From NCBI GenBank assembly GCA_035536995.1, contig DATLNB010000073.1:1-14513 (forward strand): DNA of 14,513 nt, given 5' to 3'. Made by a program: the position numbers and the translations under genes. Source of the DNA: AV80 sp035536995. GTDB taxonomy: Bacteria; Verrucomicrobiota; Verrucomicrobiia; Chthoniobacterales; UBA10450. Below are positions 6,501-13,077 of the stretch, one piece after another; position 1 is the stretch's first letter; every line of letters begins with the position of its first letter. Below the pieces are notes generated by a model, which did no database searches, had not been told where the DNA came from, and saw only the letters and a program-made list of their open reading frames with translations.

Positions 6501-9316
6501 AGGCGCTGAAAGAGGCGCATCAGGATCGCGACATCATCGAAATGCAATCCGGTGGTCGGCTCGTCGAAAATAAAGAGCTTCCCGCCCTCCGCCTTGCGGT
6601 CATCGATTTCGGTCAGGTGTCCGACGAGCTTGAGCCGTTGCGATTCGCCACCGGAAAGAGTGTTGAGCGGTTGCCCGAGACGCAAATATCCAAGGCCCAC
6701 CTCGTCCAGGACGTCCAGCTTGTCCCCGAGCTTGGCCGATTCGCCGATCTGGGCGAAGAACTGGATGGCTTCGCTCACCGTCATCTCCAGAACCTCGTGG
6801 ATTGATTTGCCGTAAACCTTGACCCGGAGCACGTGCGGCTGGAATCGGCGGCCTTCGCATTCCGCGCAGCGAACGTAGAGGTCACTCAGGAATTGCATCT
6901 CGATTTTCTCGAACCCGGTTCCACAGCAACGTTCACAACGGCCGCTGCCGGAGTTGAAGGAGAAGGCGCTTGCGGTCAGGCCCTGGGCCATGGCCTCCGT
7001 CTGGGCGGCGAACATTTCCCGGACCCGATCGTAGAGGCCGAGGTAAAGGATTGGGGTCGACCGCGGAGTGCGGGCCAGCTGGGCCTGGTCCACCATCACG
7101 ACTTCGCCGACGCGATGGGCGCCGGTCACCGACTTGCAGGCACCCGCTTCCTGGTCGTTCGACTGGCCCTTGGCGCGCGCCAGGTGACGGAAGAGAACGT
7201 CGTGAATCAATGTCGATTTCCCGGAACCGGAGACGCCTGTGACACAGTTGAAAACGCCGAGCGGAATTTCGACATCGACGTCCTTCAGGTTGTGCTCGCG
7301 CGCGCCGGCGATCTTGATCGAGCTCGAAGATTTGCGGCGGGATTTTGGAATAGGGATGCGTTGCCGGCCGCTCAGGTAATCGGCGGTAAGCGAAAGGTGG
7401 ATCGGGCGCTCCGCGCGCGATCCACCAAAATTCGTCAACGCGCCGCTGTAAATCAGCTCCCCGCCGTATTCACCGCGGCCCGGTCCAATATCCACGATGT
7501 TGTCCGAGGAGCGGATGATCGCCTCCTCGTGCTCAACTACCAGGAGGGTGTTCCCTTTGTCCCGCAGATCGTGCATCACGCGAACGAGCCGGCCGACATC
7601 GCGCGGATGAAGCCCGACGCTCGGCTCGTCCATTACGAAAAGAGTGTTAACCAGGGAAGCGCCCAGACAGGTCGTCAGGTTGACCCGCTGCACTTCGCCC
7701 CCGCTCAACGTCCTGGTCGAGCGATCCAGGGTCAGGTAACCGAGCCCGACTTCGCAAAGATATCGCAACCGTGCGACCACTTCGTTCCGCAGCATCTCAG
7801 CCGTCGAGTCGTTAGGCGGCAACGACAGGCCGGCGAAAAGCTTTTGCGCGTCGCAGATGGGAAGCAACGCCAGCTCGGGCAAGGTGCGGAAGATTTCGCT
7901 TTTTTGTAGCGGCGGTCTATGACCGCCGATCTCGCTTTTCTTTGCGTCGCCATTTCGGCGGTCATAGACCGCCGCTACAGGAGATGGAGCCGGCGACGCA
8001 ATCTTGTAGTTCAGCGCTTCACGCTGGAACCGGCCGCCTTTGCACTGAGGACAGGTCGTATATGCCCGGTAGCGGCTGAGCAAAACGCGGACATGCATTT
8101 TGTAGGTCTTGCTCTCGAGCCATTTGAAAAAGCCCCGGACGCCGTACCAGCGATTGTTCTCGGCCAGCTCCTCGACATCGGTGTCTTCGTCGCGCGCCTC
8201 CCCATTGATGACGAAATCCTGGTCGGCCTTGGGCAATTCCTCGAACGGGGTCCGGACATCAATCTCTTCACGGGCGCACGCGCGCATCAGGTCGCGCTGC
8301 GATTCGCCCATTTCTTCACCGCGAAAAACCCTGACGGCGCCCTGCGAGATCGAGAGCGATCGGTCCGGGATCGCCTTGTTCAGGTCGATCGCGATGGTTC
8401 GTCCGAACCCGCGACATTCAGGGCACGCGCCAAGGGGGTTGTTGAAACTGAAAAGGCCAGGCGTGGGCGGGCGAATATCGAGGTCGCAGTGGGCGCAATG
8501 CCAGCCGGTGGAGAAAGGGAGTTGAGAGTCTGTCGTTGAGAGTTGAGAGCCGTCGGTAACCGGAATGACGTTAATCCTGTCTTTGCCGAAGCGGAGGGCG
8601 GTCTCGATCGCTTCCACGAGCCGGGCCCGGTTCGTTTCGGAGATTGTGATCCGGTCCTGGATAACCTGAACACGTGCGCCGAGCCGCTTGATCTTATTGT
8701 CGGAATCCACGCGGATTACTTCGCCGTCGATCCAGACTCGGAGGTAGCCCTGCTGCTGGATGAAGTCGAAAAAGGCGCGAGGCTCGGTTTTTGGCGGAAC
8801 CGCGACCCAAAAAGTAATTAAGACGGTCTGGGAAGCGCCGAATTGGCGTAACACTTCATCCGTGATCGAGCGCGCGGTCTCGGGCCGGATTTCGCGTGCA
8901 CAATTAGGACAGAACGCGCGAGCGATCCGCGGCATGAGGAGCTTCAGGTAATCGTTGATCTCCGTCATCGTCCCCACCGTTGATCGCGAGCTTTTCACCG
9001 GGTTCGCCTGCTCAATCGCGATCGCGGGCGGGATGCCGCGGATTTCGTCCACGCGCGGCTTGTCCATCCGGTCGAGGAACTGCCGCATGTAAGGGCTGAA
9101 CGTTTCGACGTAGCGGCGCTGGCCCTCAGCGTAGATCGTGTCGAACGCGAGACTGGATTTTCCGCTCCCGCTCGGGCCGGTGATGACGGTCAATTTTCCG
9201 AGCGGAAGATCAAGGTCGATGCCTTTGAGATTGTTCTGGCGGGCCCCGCGAATTTCCACGCAACCGCGGTCAGGCGGCGCGGTCACACATGGTTTTTCGG
9301 CGGTCGTTGAACCCAC
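3536..9316 (-). CDS. uvrA: Tandem double-length excinuclease ABC subunit UvrA
   Basis: DNA-damage sensor of UvrABC nucleotide excision repair, here 1926 residues against about 940 for a standard UvrA because two full UvrA units are fused in tandem. Unit 1 spans about 1-1001 and unit 2 about 1050-1926, joined by a low-complexity linker. Four Walker A motifs are present (GPSGSGKSS at 47-55, then near 693, 1077 and 1600), as are four intact TLSGGE signatures. Each unit keeps its CxxC zinc-binding pairs, for example CAHC and CPEC in unit 1 and CPGC and CEEC in unit 2. The fourth Walker B reads LLEEPTIGLH (Glu1831 in place of Asp); the other three read DEP. Repeat-derived DNA appears to be translated at residues about 446-471, 254-266 and 1002-1049. 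The start is a GTG without a Shine-Dalgarno sequence. Chlamydial UvrA (about 1786 residues) is a known parallel. Confidence 0.95.
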   Translation of the reverse strand: MGSTTAEKPCVTAPPDRGCVEIRGARQNNLKGIDLDLPLGKLTVITGPSGSGKSSLAFDTIYAEGQRRYVETFSPYMRQFLDRMDKPRVDEIRGIPPAIAIEQANPVKSSRSTVGTMTEINDYLKLLMPRIARAFCPNCAREIRPETARSITDEVLRQFGASQTVLITFWVAVPPKTEPRAFFDFIQQQGYLRVWIDGEVIRVDSDNKIKRLGARVQVIQDRITISETNRARLVEAIETALRFGKDRINVIPVTDGSQLSTTDSQLPFSTGWHCAHCDLDIRPPTPGLFSFNNPLGACPECRGFGRTIAIDLNKAIPDRSLSISQGAVRVFRGEEMGESQRDLMRACAREEIDVRTPFEELPKADQDFVINGEARDEDTDVEELAENNRWYGVRGFFKWLESKTYKMHVRVLLSRYRAYTTCPQCKGGRFQREALNYKIASPAPSPVAAVYDRRNGDAKKSEIGGHRPPLQKSEIFRTLPELALLPICDAQKLFAGLSLPPNDSTAEMLRNEVVARLRYLCEVGLGYLTLDRSTRTLSGGEVQRVNLTTCLGASLVNTLFVMDEPSVGLHPRDVGRLVRVMHDLRDKGNTLLVVEHEEAIIRSSDNIVDIGPGRGEYGGELIYSGALTNFGGSRAERPIHLSLTADYLSGRQRIPIPKSRRKSSSSIKIAGAREHNLKDVDVEIPLGVFNCVTGVSGSGKSTLIHDVLFRHLARAKGQSNDQEAGACKSVTGAHRVGEVVMVDQAQLARTPRSTPILYLGLYDRVREMFAAQTEAMAQGLTASAFSFNSGSGRCERCCGTGFEKIEMQFLSDLYVRCAECEGRRFQPHVLRVKVYGKSIHEVLEMTVSEAIQFFAQIGESAKLGDKLDVLDEVGLGYLRLGQPLNTLSGGESQRLKLVGHLTEIDDRKAEGGKLFIFDEPTTGLHFDDVAILMRLFQRLVDGGNTLVVIEHNLEVIKCADWVIDLGPEAGDEGGRLVAAGTPEAVAEVEASHTGQFLSVVLGSARASRAVRGASRRTDRSVYAPDDEENLLRVAEEPFGGAPALPARTSGIRIHGAREHNLKDISLAIPRDKMVVITGLSGSGKSTVAFDILFAEGQRRFLDSMSPYARQFVEQLEKPDVDLVEGVPPSVAIEQRVTRGGGKSTVATVTEVYHFLRLLFAKTGTQFCPDCDLPVEKQSVAAIVRQLEVAVKRGPLKVLAPLVKARKGFHTDVARWAERQGFDTLFVDGILVPVAHFRKLERFKEHTIDVVVGAIDAKRILKARNLVQRALDIGRGTAHLLDAKHRLTVMSTEMSCPGCGRAFEELDPRLFSFNSPHGACEECGGFGEIWNREKQTGAEDNGDSALENELAAERESEWIGEEEAVPCPACHGSRLNPVARHVRMQDHTIDSFSALSAGEALQLIGKLRFRGNQKTVADDLVPEISQRLRFMENVGLGYLALGRSAKTLSGGESQRIRLAAQLGSNLRGVLYVLDEPTIGLHPRDNVRLLETLSALREKGNSLVIVEHDEETMRRADHIIDLGPGAGMHGGEVVVQGTLAEIEKHGSSETGRCLKNPLCHPTRSERRSLGEVEQWIEIRGARAHNLKGVDVRFPVGRLSVITGISGSGKSTLMRSVLLPAVTEGLKNKRAPQRDLISTITGIDAFETVYEVDQSPIGKTSRSTPATYIKVFDEIRKLYGQLPVSRVRGYSPSRFSFNAEGGRCETCSGQGAIKLEMSFLPSSYVPCEDCGGRRYNAQTLEVLYNEKSIGDVMEMTIEQAAAFFSANPKIARPLSLLVDTGLGYLKLGQPSPTLSGGEAQRLKLTTQLTRGVSRAQNERIRKMRKPKSTLYLLEEPTIGLHMADVELLLKVLHRLVDEGNTVIVIEHNLSIMGEADYIVDMGPEAGAEGGEVVASGTPEEIAKSRVSRTAPFLREVLKTKRRKSAARAA
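6182..6316 (-). repeat. Repeat-like, partly palindromic linker DNA inside uvrA
   Basis: This DNA encodes the linker between the two UvrA units (residues about 1002-1049). GGGAGCGCCGGCGC near 6182 is partly complementary to GCGCGCGCGCTCCC near 6301, and a clean inner palindrome GGAGCGT-AG-ACGCTCC lies at 6246-6261. The encoded segment is rich in Arg, Ala and Ser (GSARASRAVRGASRR) and has no counterpart in standard UvrA. It looks like a genomic repeat recruited as linker, though its high GC content could produce weak complementarity by chance. Confidence 0.45.
7905..7980. repeat. REPIN-like double palindrome (GTAG type) inserted in frame within uvrA
   Basis: Arms at 7905-7928 and 7957-7980 flank a spacer of about 28 bases. 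Both carry TGTAGC, then GGCGGTC and GACCGCC with a 3-base loop. The arm sequence matches that of the element at 12999-13077. On the minus strand it is read as VAAVYDRR...GGHRPPLQ, the uvrA frame; the other frames of the arm meet TGA or TAG. A 14-base near-direct repeat (12 of 14 identical) at 7892-7905 and 7928-7941 brackets the left arm. The insertion lies between the CPQC zinc-finger region and the first ABC signature of unit 1. Confidence 0.9.
8521..8549 (-). repeat. Short GTTGAGA repeat inside uvrA
   Basis: GTTGAGAG occurs at 8521-8528, 8535-8542 and 8542-8549. It encodes GSQLSTTDSQL at residues about 255-266, just before the HCAHC zinc-binding pair of UvrA unit 1. Tandem CTCTCAA words resemble simple repeats usually found between genes. 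Standard UvrA has only a short variable loop here, so tolerance of the insert is plausible. Confidence 0.55.
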
Positions 9317-9364
9317 CGGAGAGTATCCGATTGCCGGTAGGGGTTAGCAAATTCTCGACGTTCT

Positions 9365-9452
9365 TCTGTAGCCGCCGCCCTGTGGGCGGCGTGGGCGCGC
9401 GCATTGATGGTTAGGCTTGCTCTCGCGCTTCGCACAGCGAAGCGGCTACAGA
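9365..9452. repeat. REPIN-like double hairpin, GTAG type, between pckG and uvrA
   Basis: Outer 11-base arms TCTGTAGCCGC (9365-9375) and its exact complement (9442-9452) enclose two perfect hairpins: GCCGCCC-TGT-GGGCGGC (9374-9390) and CGCTTCGC-ACA-GCGAAGCG (9426-9444). The ends carry the same TGTAGC as the elements at 7905 and 12999, but the hairpin stems differ, so it is a separate subfamily or a composite. It starts 15 bases past the pckG stop and ends up about 50 bases before the uvrA start, so it would lie in the uvrA leader if transcribed through. Confidence 0.75.
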
Positions 9453-9467
9453 CGAGGCGCCAGCAGT

Positions 9468-11279
9468 TTAACCCGCGAACCGCTTCTCGACTTTCTCGCG
9501 TTCCCGCAGCAATCGCTCCGGCATGTCGGGTTTTAGCGTCTCGAAAAATTTTGCCTGACCTTCGAGCTCGGTCTTCCACTCTTCCGAGTTCACGGCGAGC
9601 AGCTCACTCAATTGCTCCTCCGACACGCCGTTCAGCTCATCGAGATCCAAATCCTCCGGGCGCGGCACATAACCGATCGGGGATTCCTGTGCTTCACCGT
9701 TGCCTTCGCAGCGGCGAATAATCCACTCCAGGACCCGCATATTATCGCCGAAGCCGGGCCAGAGAAATTTCCCGTCAGCGCCCTTCCGAAACCAGTTCAC
9801 GTGGAAGATGAGCGGCGGATTTTTCAGGCGTGGCCCAATTTCGAGCCAGTGCCTGAAATAATTTCCCATGCTGTAACCGCAGAATGGCAGCATGGCCATC
9901 GGATCGCGCCTGACCTGGCCGACTGCGCCAGTCGCCGCCGCGGTCGTTTCCGAAGCCATTGTTGCCCCGGCATAAACCCCATGGACCCAGTCGAACGCCT
10001 GAAAGACGAGCGGCATCGTGTCGCTCCGGCGGCCACCGAAAATGATTGCGCTGATCGGGACGCCTTCGCCTTTCTCCACGTCTGAATCCAGCACCGGATT
10101 GTTCCGCATCGGGACCGCGAACCGGCTGTTCGGATGGGCCGCTTTCTCTTTCGAGTCCGGCGTCCAGTCGTTGCCTTTCCAATCGATCAAATGCGCGGGC
10201 GCTCCGCCGTCCTTCCCTTCCCACCAGACATCGCCGTCATCGGTCACCCCTACGTTCGTGTAGAGCGTGTCCCGCTCGATCGATTTCATCGCGTTCGGGT
10301 TCGACTTGTAACTCGTCCCCGGCACCACCCCGAAATAACCGTTCTCCGGATTAACTGCGTAAAGACGGCCGTCTTCACCGATCTGCATCCACGCGATGTC
10401 ATCGCCGATGGTCGTCACCTTCCAGCCTTTGAAATGCGCCGGCGGGATCAGCATTGCGAAATTCGTTTTGCCGCAGGCGCTGGGGAAGGCAGCAGCCACG
10501 TAATGCTTGCGGCCGTCCGGCGCTTCCACCCCGAGGATAAGCATGTGCTCGGCGAGCCAGCCCTGCTTTCGGGCCAGGTACGAGCCGATCCGTAACGCCA
10601 GGCATTTCTTGCTCAACAAAACGTTGCCACCGTAGCCGGAACCGACCGAGATGATCGCGTTGTCCTGCGGGAAATGGCAGATCAGCCGGCGCTCAGGATT
10701 CACATCGAGGAGCGAATGCACGCCGCGGTTCCATTCGCCTTTCGCGTCGTTGCCGAGGCGCTCGACGGCGACCGTCCCCATTCGCGTCATGATCCGCATG
10801 CTAAGGACGACGTAAATTGAATCGGTCACCTCAAAGCCGACCTTGGTTAGGGGCGAATCCGGCGGACCCATAATGTAGGGAACGACGAACATGGTCCGCC
10901 CCTTCATCGCGCCCCGCAGCATCCCGTGTAATTTCGTGTAGGTCTCGTCCGGGGCTGCCCAGTTATTCGTCGGGCCCGCTTCTTCCTTGGTCGGCGTGCA
11001 GATCAAAGTGAATTGTTCGACTCGCGCGACGTCGTTCGGGTTCGATCGATGCAGATACGAGCCCGGCTTTTTTTGCTCATTAAGTTTCAGGACCACACCG
11101 AGCCGCTCAGCCTCCTCGAGCAGCCACGCGTTCTCCTTTTCCGACCCGTCACACCAGAAAATGTTTTCGGGTTGGGTCAGCCGCGTGACTTCCTCGACCC
11201 AGGCGAGGACAGCCGGGTTAGCGGGTTTGGTATCTCCTATTCCGGCGGGCGGTGAAACGGCAGGCGCCAGGTTATCCAT
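9468..11279 (-). CDS. pckG: Phosphoenolpyruvate carboxykinase, GTP-dependent
   Basis: Cytosolic enzyme that converts oxaloacetate and GTP to phosphoenolpyruvate, CO2 and GDP, the entry step of gluconeogenesis. The sequence is the GTP-type family, not the ATP-type. It has ARVE with Arg86 near the substrate site, SGYGGN (214-219), the kinase-1 P-loop FPSACGKTN (265-273) holding Cys269 and Lys271, the GDDIAWM metal-binding segment, and IIFGGRRSDTMPL with Arg residues that contact phosphates. At 603 residues it has standard length (about 590-620). ATG at 11279 gives a normal N-terminus; no Shine-Dalgarno sequence is visible. It is divergent from the rhomboid-like gene across a 145-base gap and followed on the same strand by a REPIN-like element and uvrA. 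No functional link to uvrA is evident. Confidence 0.97.
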   Translation of the reverse strand: MDNLAPAVSPPAGIGDTKPANPAVLAWVEEVTRLTQPENIFWCDGSEKENAWLLEEAERLGVVLKLNEQKKPGSYLHRSNPNDVARVEQFTLICTPTKEEAGPTNNWAAPDETYTKLHGMLRGAMKGRTMFVVPYIMGPPDSPLTKVGFEVTDSIYVVLSMRIMTRMGTVAVERLGNDAKGEWNRGVHSLLDVNPERRLICHFPQDNAIISVGSGYGGNVLLSKKCLALRIGSYLARKQGWLAEHMLILGVEAPDGRKHYVAAAFPSACGKTNFAMLIPPAHFKGWKVTTIGDDIAWMQIGEDGRLYAVNPENGYFGVVPGTSYKSNPNAMKSIERDTLYTNVGVTDDGDVWWEGKDGGAPAHLIDWKGNDWTPDSKEKAAHPNSRFAVPMRNNPVLDSDVEKGEGVPISAIIFGGRRSDTMPLVFQAFDWVHGVYAGATMASETTAAATGAVGQVRRDPMAMLPFCGYSMGNYFRHWLEIGPRLKNPPLIFHVNWFRKGADGKFLWPGFGDNMRVLEWIIRRCEGNGEAQESPIGYVPRPEDLDLDELNGVSEEQLSELLAVNSEEWKTELEGQAKFFETLKPDMPERLLREREKVEKRFAG

Positions 11280-11424
11280 GGATGTGCGGGCTCGGGATCA
11301 TTCGCGAACAGCTTGGAGCGGATTGCCATTTTCGCCGGTTCGGACGCTTGTCCAAGTAAATTTTCCGCGGGGGGCGGGCTGGGCGCCCCTTGCGCGCGCC
11401 GAATCCGCGCCGTTAATTGCGGAT
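11280..11424. promoter_or_regulatory. Divergent promoter region between pckG and the rhomboid-like gene
   Basis: This 145-base gap must hold the promoters for both divergent genes. On the minus strand TTGGAC (11350-11355) and a weak AAAATG (11327-11332) are 17 bases apart, a possible but poor sigma-70-like match for pckG about 50 bases upstream of its start. I see no convincing box for the plus-strand gene. A GC-rich stretch (about 11367-11405) carries GGGGCGGGCTGGGCGCCCC-like complementarity. Confidence 0.35.
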
Positions 11425-12261
11425 ATGTTTGGTGTCACCACCTCGGATGACTACCACCCGGTAACGTGGGTGGGCCGCCATCCGGTCCACGTCACGACTC
11501 TGCTCGTGGCGGTGCATGCCTTTGCCGCGATCGTTGCCTGTTTTCTCGGCGGAACTTACATCCTCGGCAATCTCGCCTTCGACAGCGCCCGCGTCCTGCA
11601 ACGCGGCGAGGTCTGGCAGGTAGTAAGCTACGCCTTTGTCCATTCGCCCTCGAACCTGCTCTGGTTCGCGGTTGAGATGTACATGCTTTACGCCTTCGGG
11701 CGCGAGGTCGAGCGGTTCGTCGGTCGCCGCGCTTTCATCGTTCTCTACGCAAGCCTGCTGATCGCGCCGACCCTGCTCCTCACGCTCTGGGGAATGTTCC
11801 AGCGCACCGGGATCGCCGGATCGCCCGCGCTCCACTTTGCCATCTTCATCGCCTTTGCGGCCATGTATCCGAACGTCGAGCTGCTCTTGCGAATCCAGGC
11901 GAAATGGGTCGCGCTCGCCCTTGCCGCCATTTCAACTCTTCAACTCCTCGCCTATCGCGACTGGCCGGACATGGCCGCCCTCTGGCTGAGCATGGGAATC
12001 GCCATCGCCTTCGTGCGATTACGCGGCGCCGGCCCCAACCTCGATTGGTGGACAACGATGAAAGCGCGTTTCCAGCCGAAGCCGAAATTTCAGGTGGTCC
12101 CCCGCACCTCGCCGCGGCGCACGGTGGAGCCGGAAAACATTCACGAATCGATCGACCCAGTGCTCGAAAAAATCTCCAAGCACGGGATCAACAGTTTGAC
12201 TGCTTCGGAACGGCGCGCGCTCGATCGGGCTCGGAATCGGCTCCTCAAAGAGCCGCAGTGA
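11425..12261 (+). CDS. Rhomboid-like membrane protein lacking the catalytic dyad, with a C-terminal DUF6576-like tail
   Basis: A 278-residue inner-membrane protein with a rhomboid-type layout: six hydrophobic segments at about 22-42, 76-93, 102-124, 133-148, 159-177 and 182-198. The rhomboid-like pattern after segment 1 (HSPSN, then YAFGREVERFVG, then a hydrophobic LYA segment) is clear. The catalytic features are not: the expected GxSG of helix 4 reads GIAGS (129-133), with Ala131 at the Ser position, and helix 6 (DMAALWLSMG) has no His. Ser133 is an alternative nucleophile, but the missing His still argues against protease activity. The tail (about 245-275, PVLEKISKHGINSLTASERRALDRAR) resembles the DUF6576 helical motif often attached to bacterial rhomboids. 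ATG at 11425 is chosen because upstream extension would run into pckG and carries no family sequence. It overlaps the next gene by 4 bases. Confidence 0.8.
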   Translation: MFGVTTSDDYHPVTWVGRHPVHVTTLLVAVHAFAAIVACFLGGTYILGNLAFDSARVLQRGEVWQVVSYAFVHSPSNLLWFAVEMYMLYAFGREVERFVGRRAFIVLYASLLIAPTLLLTLWGMFQRTGIAGSPALHFAIFIAFAAMYPNVELLLRIQAKWVALALAAISTLQLLAYRDWPDMAALWLSMGIAIAFVRLRGAGPNLDWWTTMKARFQPKPKFQVVPRTSPRRTVEPENIHESIDPVLEKISKHGINSLTASERRALDRARNRLLKEPQ

Positions 12262-12965
12262 ACCGCGGTGCAGCCGATCTGCGCATCAGCGTCATTATTC
12301 CGACGTGGCGCGACACGGAGAACCTCGCCCGTCTCCTCGCCGCGCTTGGCCGCTGCGAGCGGATTGCGGAAGTTATCGTGGTGGATGCTTCCGGGGACTT
12401 GCTGCCGGAAAAGCTCGCTCCCTCGCCCGGCGTAAAATTCCTGAAAGCCGCGAAGCCGAATCGGGGCGCACAACTGAATTTGGGCGCGGCGGCCAGCACC
12501 GGCGAAGTGCTCCTTTTCCAGCACTGCGACACAACGCTGGGTCGACCGCACCTCGACGCATTGATGTCCGCCCTGGCCGACCCGGAAATTATCGGCGGCG
12601 CCTTTTATCGTACGTTCGATTCCAAACATGCCCACATGCGATGGCTCGCAACGCCGGCCCGCTTGCTCAACAAACATGGCGGCACGCTTTACGGCGACCA
12701 GTCGGTCTTCGTCCGCTCCGAGGTCTTTCGCAGGCTCGGTGGTTTCGAGGAGATTCCCCTGATGGAGGATGTCGAGTTTTCTCGACGCCTGCGAGCAGCA
12801 GGTCGGATCGTCGTCCTTGATCCGCCCGTCGAATCCTCGGCCCGGCGTCATCTTCAAAAAGGGCCGTATCGAACCACCCTGCAAAACGGGTTGTTTATCG
12901 CGCTCTACAAGTTTGGCGTCTCGCCGCACACGCTCCATCGCTGGTATTACGGCGTATTAGCATGA
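12258..12965 (+). CDS. Family-2 glycosyltransferase, TIGR04283 (arsenosugar-biosynthesis-like) type
   Basis: A 235-residue soluble GT-A-fold glycosyltransferase that would transfer a sugar from a nucleotide-sugar donor; the acceptor is unknown. Motifs in order are RISVIIPTW (9-17), VIVVDASGD (39-47, where the usual DGGSTDGT is shortened), NRGAQLNLGAAASTGEVLLF (68-87), the metal-binding HCDT (89-92), GGAFYRTFD, LYGDQSVFVRSEVFRRLGGF (144-163), PLMEDVEFSRRL (167-178) with catalytic-type Glu170 and Asp171, and SSARR. This pattern matches TIGR04283, named for arsenosugar biosynthesis. None of the arsenic partners (ArsM, ArsS) is in the window, so that pathway is not supported here. The GTG start overlaps the stop of the rhomboid-like gene (GTGA), implying cotranslation; extension upstream is only a shadow of that gene. 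Confidence 0.88.
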   Translation: MNRGAADLRISVIIPTWRDTENLARLLAALGRCERIAEVIVVDASGDLLPEKLAPSPGVKFLKAAKPNRGAQLNLGAAASTGEVLLFQHCDTTLGRPHLDALMSALADPEIIGGAFYRTFDSKHAHMRWLATPARLLNKHGGTLYGDQSVFVRSEVFRRLGGFEEIPLMEDVEFSRRLRAAGRIVVLDPPVESSARRHLQKGPYRTTLQNGLFIALYKFGVSPHTLHRWYYGVLA

Positions 12966-12972
12966 AGCAATG

Positions 12973-12998
12973 GGAGGGACGTGCGGAAGCAGGTCGCC
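12973..12998. repeat. Degenerate single REP, GGAG type
   Basis: GGAGGGACGTGCGGAAGCAG and the next few bases closely match the arm of the element at 3449-3529, with mismatches in the second half of the stem. It directly abuts the GTAG-type element at 12999, so two repeat families lie side by side between convergent genes. Confidence 0.65.
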
Positions 12999-13077
12999 CT
13001 GTAGCGGCGGTCTATGACCGCCGACCGCAGGACCCCCGCTTGCTACCTCCTCCGGCGGTCATAGACCGCCGCTACAG
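12999..13077. repeat. REPIN-like double palindrome, GTAG type, between convergent genes
   Basis: Arms at 12999-13023 and 13053-13077 are perfect reverse complements (25 of 25). Each has CTGTAGC followed by the hairpin GGCGGTC-TAT-GACCGCC or its complement; the spacer is 29 bases. The arm sequence equals that of the element inside uvrA. The right end touches the stop codon of the minus-strand PtsN-like gene at 13078, and the left is 33 bases past the plus-strand glycosyltransferase. Its position would suit a bidirectional mRNA 3'-end structure. Confidence 0.92.

Noticed and set aside
6833..7909. A 358-codon open frame on the plus strand opposite uvrA
   Set aside because: It is antisense to well-conserved UvrA motifs, has no recognisable domain, and long antisense frames are expected in GC-rich DNA.
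3536..9316. Double UvrA as an assembly chimera of two uvrA genes
   Set aside because: The frame is continuous across the linker with no stop or start and the same architecture is known in Chlamydiae; a genuine fusion is more likely.
10987..11424. N-terminal extension of the rhomboid-like gene
   Set aside because: It overlaps the start of pckG in antisense and adds no rhomboid-family sequence; the ATG at 11425 fits.
12141..12938. A 265-codon minus-strand open frame opposite the glycosyltransferase
   Set aside because: The plus strand carries ordered GT2 motifs; the antisense frame has none.
12258..12965. Arsenosugar biosynthesis pathway
   Set aside because: The family name suggests it, but no arsenic methyltransferase or radical SAM partner is in the window, so only the family type is claimed.
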